Assembly (NCBI GenBank): GCA_024684065.1
Contig: JAIKXO010000196.1
Span: forward strand, 1-8,770
Source of the DNA: Lachnospiraceae bacterium
GTDB lineage: Bacteria; Bacillota_A; Clostridia; Lachnospirales; Lachnospiraceae
Reading direction: 5' to 3'
Length of the DNA: 8,770 nt
This document shows, one piece after another, positions 5,589 through 8,770 of this stretch; position 1 is the first letter of the stretch, and every line of letters starts with the position of its first letter. Below the pieces are notes generated by a model. It saw only the letters and a program-made list of their open reading frames with translations, was not told where the DNA came from and ran no database searches. The translations under genes and the position numbers were made by a program.

Positions 5589-5655
5589 AGATAAGGATAC
5601 CGGATTTTTCAACAGCATAAAACGGTGACCAGAATATCAGCGGCAGAAGCAGATC

Positions 5656-5660
5656 GGGAG
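5656..5660 (+). promoter_or_regulatory. Ribosome binding site that decides the uxaA start
   Basis: GGGAG lies six bases before the ATG at 5667. The upstream in-frame GTG at 5625 would add 14 residues (beginning MTRISAAEA) that do not belong to the family, whereas the ATG gives the typical start MNYIKIHPLDNVAVAL. Confidence 0.8.
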
Positions 5661-5666
5661 CGAAAA

Positions 5667-7145
5667 ATGAATTATATAAAAATCCACCCTTTGGATAACG
5701 TTGCGGTTGCGCTTAAGGATATGGAAAAAGGCGCGACGATCTCAGATGGCGGGAGAGATATCATCCTCTCAGAAAAAGTATCCCGGGGACATAAGATCTC
5801 TCTTTCCGATATCCCTGCGGGATCGGAAGTAATAAAATACGGAAACCCTATCGCCGTTTCGTCATGTGATATAAAAGCCGGCGAATGGGTACATACCCAT
5901 AATGCAAAAACAGGGCTCTCCGAAAATGACGAATTTACCTATGATCATAAAATCTATCCCCTTCCTTCCGTTGAGAGAAGAACCTTCATGGGTTACAGGA
6001 GAAAGGACGGAAGAGTCGGGATCAGGAATGAAATCTGGATAATCCCCATCGTCGGCTGTGTGAATTCCGTTGCCGGACAGCTTGTAAGGGAAAACCAGGA
6101 TCTGGTAAAGGGGACGATAGACGGGCTCTATACCTTCCCTCACCCCTTCGGCTGCAGCCAGCTCGGCGATGACCTTAAGCAGACCGGAAAGCTTTTGACC
6201 GCCTTGGTCAATCATCCCAATGCAGGAGCAGTGCTGGTTCTCGGACTCGGCTGTGAGAATCTTACTCTCCCGCTCTTTATGGAAGCCCTTGGCGGGTACG
6301 ATCCCGAAAGGGTAAGATTCCTTATAACCCAGGAGGTAAGCGATGAGATCGCTGAAGGCAGCAGGCTTCTTAAGGAGCTTGCGGATTACGTCTCTCAGTT
6401 TAAAAGGGAAGAAACTGATGCGTCCGAGCTTGTGGTCGGAATGAAATGCGGAGGCTCTGACGGTCTTTCAGGGATCACCGCAAATCCGGCTGTAGGAAGA
6501 TTTTCGGACAGGCTTATCGCAATGGGGGGATCCACGGTTCTTACCGAGGTTCCCGAGATGTTCGGCGCTGAATCCATACTCTTTGAACGCTGCGAAAGCA
6601 GGGAGGTCTTTGATAAGGCTGTCAGGATGATAGACGACTTCAAGCACTATTTCACCTCTCACGGCCAGGTTGTCTACGAAAATCCAAGCCCCGGAAATAA
6701 GGAAGGCGGAATAACCACCCTGGAAGATAAATCCTGCGGCTGCGTACAGAAAGGCGGAAGCGCCCAGATAGTCGATGTTCTGAATTATGCCGAACCCGTT
6801 GTAAGGAAAGGCCTGAACCTCCTTTCAGGTCCGGGCAACGATCTGGTGAGCTCAACAGATCTTACGGCGGCAGGCGCCCATCTCATATTATTCACCACCG
6901 GAAGAGGAACCCCTTTCGGCGCGCCCGCCCCTACGATCAAGATCTCCACGAATACCGCCCTCTTTGAGAAAAAGAACGGTTGGATAGATTTTAATGCAGG
7001 TACAGCGGCAGAGGGGGAATCCTTAGACCGGACAGCGGAAAGGCTGCTTGACTATGTGCTTGAGGTAGCGGGCGGAAAGAAAACGAAGGCCGAAGAACGA
7101 GGCTTTAGGGAGATTTCCATTTTCAAGGACGGAGTAGTGTTATAA
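5667..7145 (+). CDS. uxaA: Altronate dehydratase (UxaA family, SAF domain plus catalytic domain)
   Basis: UxaA removes water from D-altronate to give 2-keto-3-deoxygluconate. The family is metal dependent, with iron known for the E. coli enzyme. Read from ATG 5667 the protein has 492 residues, close to the E. coli length. An N-terminal SAF domain (about 1-85, with GHKI at 41-44 and WVHTHN at 74-79) is followed by GYRRKDGRVGIRN at 109-121 and the large catalytic region. That region carries MKCGGSDGLSG (Cys261) and KSCGCVQKGG (Cys357, Cys359) as likely metal or active-site cysteines. The gene is separated from uxaB by an unusual 393-base structured spacer, so it may be expressed or translated differently from uxaC-uxaB. 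Its product is the substrate of KdgK, encoded in the divergent arm. Galactarate dehydratase is a relative, but the N-terminus and context favour altronate. Confidence 0.95.
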   Translation: MNYIKIHPLDNVAVALKDMEKGATISDGGRDIILSEKVSRGHKISLSDIPAGSEVIKYGNPIAVSSCDIKAGEWVHTHNAKTGLSENDEFTYDHKIYPLPSVERRTFMGYRRKDGRVGIRNEIWIIPIVGCVNSVAGQLVRENQDLVKGTIDGLYTFPHPFGCSQLGDDLKQTGKLLTALVNHPNAGAVLVLGLGCENLTLPLFMEALGGYDPERVRFLITQEVSDEIAEGSRLLKELADYVSQFKREETDASELVVGMKCGGSDGLSGITANPAVGRFSDRLIAMGGSTVLTEVPEMFGAESILFERCESREVFDKAVRMIDDFKHYFTSHGQVVYENPSPGNKEGGITTLEDKSCGCVQKGGSAQIVDVLNYAEPVVRKGLNLLSGPGNDLVSSTDLTAAGAHLILFTTGRGTPFGAPAPTIKISTNTALFEKKNGWIDFNAGTAAEGESLDRTAERLLDYVLEVAGGKKTKAEERGFREISIFKDGVVL

Positions 7146-7158
7146 GTTTTGTTATAAG

Positions 7159-7189
7159 TATCGGGCAGGAAAAACTCCCCTGCCCGATA
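7159..7189. terminator. Hairpin between convergent uxaA and LUD gene
   Basis: TATCGGGCAGG (7159-7169) and CCTGCCCGATA (7179-7189) form a perfect 11-bp stem with a nine-base loop, 13 bases after the uxaA stop. It lies between convergent genes and could act in both directions. Neither side has a clean T run, so the call rests on stem strength and position. Confidence 0.6.
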
Positions 7190-7223
7190 GCCGTACTGTT
7201 TATACCAGCCTTATTATTTACTC

Positions 7224-7853
7224 TTAAAATCCCAGGACGTCATTCACCAGGATCACATGTATACGATCCTTATGCTTTGAATACCTTGTCATAAGGAACT
7301 GACAGCATATCGTATCCGGGGATTTGCAGTCCATGCAGGAACCCGTTTTCGAGCAGGGGGTATCAAGTCCAAACCTCTGCGCATTGATAGGTGCCGCAAC
7401 GTTCCTTGCCCGCTTCATGGCTCCGTCCACATCATCACAGACCTTGTTCATACCGACAATAAACACAACCTTTTTGGGGCCGTAGGCTAAAGCGGAGACC
7501 CTGTTTGAATTTCCGTCTATATTTATCATGATTCCGTCTTCCGTTATGGCGTTGGCACTCGAAAGATAAACATCCGCATCATAGGCCTTGAGGACTGCCT
7601 CCCTCCTGTCGGTATAGGCTTCCCTGTCTATAAAATCATAATTTCCCTGCTTAAGAGCCTCCACCAGACCGATCTCATGAGCACTCATGGCGCCGCCCAT
7701 CGTAACGCTGCTCCCCTCGGGGATGAGGCTTAAGGCAAGCTTCTTTGCCTCCTCCTTATTCTCTGCATAGTAGCCGCTCATATTTCTTGATTCAAGACCC
7801 TTTATGACCTTTGTGGCAAGCAGTTTGTTCCTTTTTGTAATATTCTCGTTCAT
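7224..7853 (-). CDS. Stand-alone LUD-domain (LutC/YkgG-like) protein of unknown role
   Basis: The 209-residue product is recognisable as a LUD-domain protein, the fold of LutC and of the N-terminal part of LutB in lactate oxidation. Typical stretches are VTMGGAMSAHEIGLVEAL at 50-67, SSANAITEDGIMINIDGNSN at 98-117 and GPKKVVFIVGMNKV at 125-138. The C-terminal part carries the cysteine cluster C167-x5-C173-x2-C176-x6-C183-C184 (PCSKTGSCMDCKSPDTICC), which could bind metal or an iron-sulphur cluster. No signal peptide or membrane segment is visible. The ATG is preceded by AAAGGAG (complement of 7859-7865) at five bases. No lutA or lutB lies nearby. It follows the esterase gene by 112 bases on the same strand and converges on uxaA. 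Stand-alone copies are common in Clostridia, but I know of no settled function; calling it a lactate utilisation enzyme would go beyond the evidence. Confidence 0.85.
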   Translation of the reverse strand: MNENITKRNKLLATKVIKGLESRNMSGYYAENKEEAKKLALSLIPEGSSVTMGGAMSAHEIGLVEALKQGNYDFIDREAYTDRREAVLKAYDADVYLSSANAITEDGIMINIDGNSNRVSALAYGPKKVVFIVGMNKVCDDVDGAMKRARNVAAPINAQRFGLDTPCSKTGSCMDCKSPDTICCQFLMTRYSKHKDRIHVILVNDVLGF

Positions 7854-7965
7854 ATCCGCTCCTTTTGATCTTTTCCCGTCCCTGCAGACAGGATCTGCCT
7901 GTGCCCGGATCCGGTGACGGCTTTAAGTAAACTGTCGCTCACAGTTCTCACCATTTCCGGAACAG
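7854..7965 (-). other. Esterase-LUD gene spacer with small palindromes
   Basis: This 112-base gap holds AACTGT / ACAGTT (7930-7935 and 7941-7946, five-base loop) shortly after the esterase stop, and the perfect palindrome CCGGATCCGG at 7905-7914. The hairpin lacks a T run on the minus strand. No convincing promoter for the LUD gene is visible, so the two genes may be co-transcribed. Confidence 0.35.
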
Positions 7966-8770
7966 TTAAATATAGTGCTTCATCCAGTTTCTCGCAAGTC
8001 TGATCCATTCCTGGCAATTCTCTTCAAACCCGTTCCCGTCCTTGTCTACCGTATACCAGTCTGCCATGCTCAGTCCGTGTCCGCCCTTTTCAAAAACATG
8101 AACCTCTACGGGTATCTTCGCCTTAATGAGCGCATCCGCAAGAAGCATCGTATTCTGGACCGGAACAAGATCATCCTCGTAAGTCGTCCATACAAAGGTT
8201 CTCGGAACGCTCTCTGATATCTGGTTCTCAAGGCTCATCTTTGCCCACAGCTCTTTGTCGGAAGCTTTCGTTCCCAAAAGGTTTTCTATAGATTCCACGT
8301 GAGCATGCTCGCCGCTTGTCACGACCGGGTATCCGAGGATCAGCCCGTTAGGACGAAGCTCCTCCTTCGTCGCCGAAAGGCGTTCCGCAACAAAAGCCTC
8401 CTCCCAGAAACAGCAATAGCTTAGCGCCAGATGTCCGCCGGCGGAAAAACCAACCAAGATGATCTTGTCTGCATCGACATGCCACCTTTTTGCATTTCTT
8501 CTTATATGAGCCAGAGAACTTCCTACTTCAAGAAGCGATGCCGGGTACTCATCGGGCGCGACCGAATACCTTAAAATGGCGGTATGGAAACCCATCGCGT
8601 TAAACTGTACGGCAACGGGATCCGCCTCCCTGTCGGAGGTATAGCTGTATGCGCCTCCCGGACATACCAGTACAAGCGGCCTGTCCTTAACCGAAAGATT
8701 CTCTGAAGCATCCAAGATATACGTACAGAGCATCACATTATTCTGCGCACCGTCAGCGGCAATATCTCTT
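7966..8770 (-). CDS. Alpha/beta hydrolase, carbohydrate-esterase-like (5' end beyond the window)
   Basis: This is a serine hydrolase of the alpha/beta fold, resembling acetyl-xylan and feruloyl esterase-like or BD-FAE-type enzymes. Visible landmarks are the oxyanion-hole segment VLVCPGGAYSY, the nucleophile elbow GFSAGGH (serine codon at 8443-8445), the acid region TYEDDLVPVQN and the catalytic-histidine motif KGGHGLS. FNAMGFHTAILRYSVAP is typical of the group. GTG 8736 and ATG 8733 are available starts, but neither is convincing: the frame stays open to the window edge (residues R-D-I-A-A-D-G-A-Q-N-N precede them), and relatives usually have 10-30 residues before the CTYILD strand. I therefore treat it as truncated at its 5' end by the window. 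No signal peptide can be assessed. Next to a galacturonate pathway it may deacylate imported pectin or xylan fragments, but this is inferred from context only. Confidence 0.85.
   Translation of the reverse strand, partial: RDIAADGAQNNVMLCTYILDASENLSVKDRPLVLVCPGGAYSYTSDREADPVAVQFNAMGFHTAILRYSVAPDEYPASLLEVGSSLAHIRRNAKRWHVDADKIILVGFSAGGHLALSYCCFWEEAFVAERLSATKEELRPNGLILGYPVVTSGEHAHVESIENLLGTKASDKELWAKMSLENQISESVPRTFVWTTYEDDLVPVQNTMLLADALIKAKIPVEVHVFEKGGHGLSMADWYTVDKDGNGFEENCQEWIRLARNWMKHYI

Larger units (their letters stand above)
5274..5666 (+). other. Hairpin-rich 393-base uxaB-uxaA spacer, no convincing gene
   Basis: The spacer is AT-rich in its first 120 bases and then rich in inverted repeats: an imperfect hairpin at 5297-5347 and three tight hairpins between 5500 and 5588. 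Open frames of 98 codons on the minus strand (TTG start at 5520, running 50 bases into uxaB) and 70 codons on the plus strand (GTG start at 5416) exist, but neither has a ribosome binding site or a family I recognise. No promoter with both boxes is evident. It could be a structured untranslated region, a small RNA, or a decayed inserted element. Confidence 0.55.

Noticed and set aside
5416..5628. Plus-strand open frame of 70 codons before uxaA as a leader gene
   Set aside because: GTG start without a ribosome binding site, and it runs through three tight hairpins, which fits structured untranslated sequence better than coding.
5625..5666. GTG 5625 as the uxaA start
   Set aside because: It adds 14 residues not typical of the family. 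ATG 5667 has GGGAG at six bases and gives the standard UxaA N-terminus.
5822..5831. ATCGGAAGTA inside uxaA, matching ten bases of operator arm 1
   Set aside because: It encodes part of GSEVIKYG, lacks the leading TT and any inverted partner, and so is probably chance.
7905..7914. CCGGATCCGG palindrome as an operator
   Set aside because: A single 10-base palindrome with no second copy and no promoter at this position.
1..8770. tRNA or rRNA genes
   Set aside because: No cloverleaf with a conserved GTTCRA arm or rRNA-like stretch was seen in the non-coding gaps.

Overview
The window is most likely from a Gram-positive anaerobe of the Clostridia, probably a plant-fibre-degrading Lachnospiraceae relative. 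This rests on strong AGGAGG-type ribosome binding sites, moderate GC content, the character of the protein sequences and the gene content. It is an inference from reading, not a database match.

The core (bases 1-7145) holds all five enzymes that convert D-galacturonate to central metabolites, in two divergent arms. On the minus strand, kdgK (740-1837) precedes eda (1-654). On the plus strand, uxaC (2217-3680), uxaB (3792-5273) and uxaA (5667-7145) follow one another. UxaC isomerises galacturonate to tagaturonate, UxaB reduces this to altronate, and UxaA dehydrates altronate to 2-keto-3-deoxygluconate (KDG). KdgK phosphorylates KDG and Eda cleaves the product to pyruvate and glyceraldehyde-3-phosphate. 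No transporter, regulator, pectinase or glucuronate-branch gene (uxuA/uxuB) lies in the window.

The divergent kdgK/uxaC control region (about 1907-2216) is the most informative non-coding part. It holds four copies of the 9-mer TTATCGGAA in alternating orientation, forming two perfect inverted repeats. One straddles a good sigma-A promoter for uxaC. A fifth copy overlaps the ribosome binding site of eda. This looks like the operator set of a regulator encoded outside the window. The uxaC leader, the uxaC-uxaB gap, the kdgK-eda gap and especially the 393-base uxaB-uxaA gap all carry stem-loops. The last has three hairpins in a row after an AT-rich imperfect hairpin.

The right end (7224-8770) is a minus-strand pair that converges on uxaA: a 5'-truncated alpha/beta hydrolase of the carbohydrate-esterase type, followed by a stand-alone LUD-domain protein with a C-terminal cysteine cluster. 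A hairpin separates the converging transcripts. The esterase would fit removal of acyl groups from pectic or xylan fragments, but its substrate is not shown by the sequence. The LUD protein's role is unknown.
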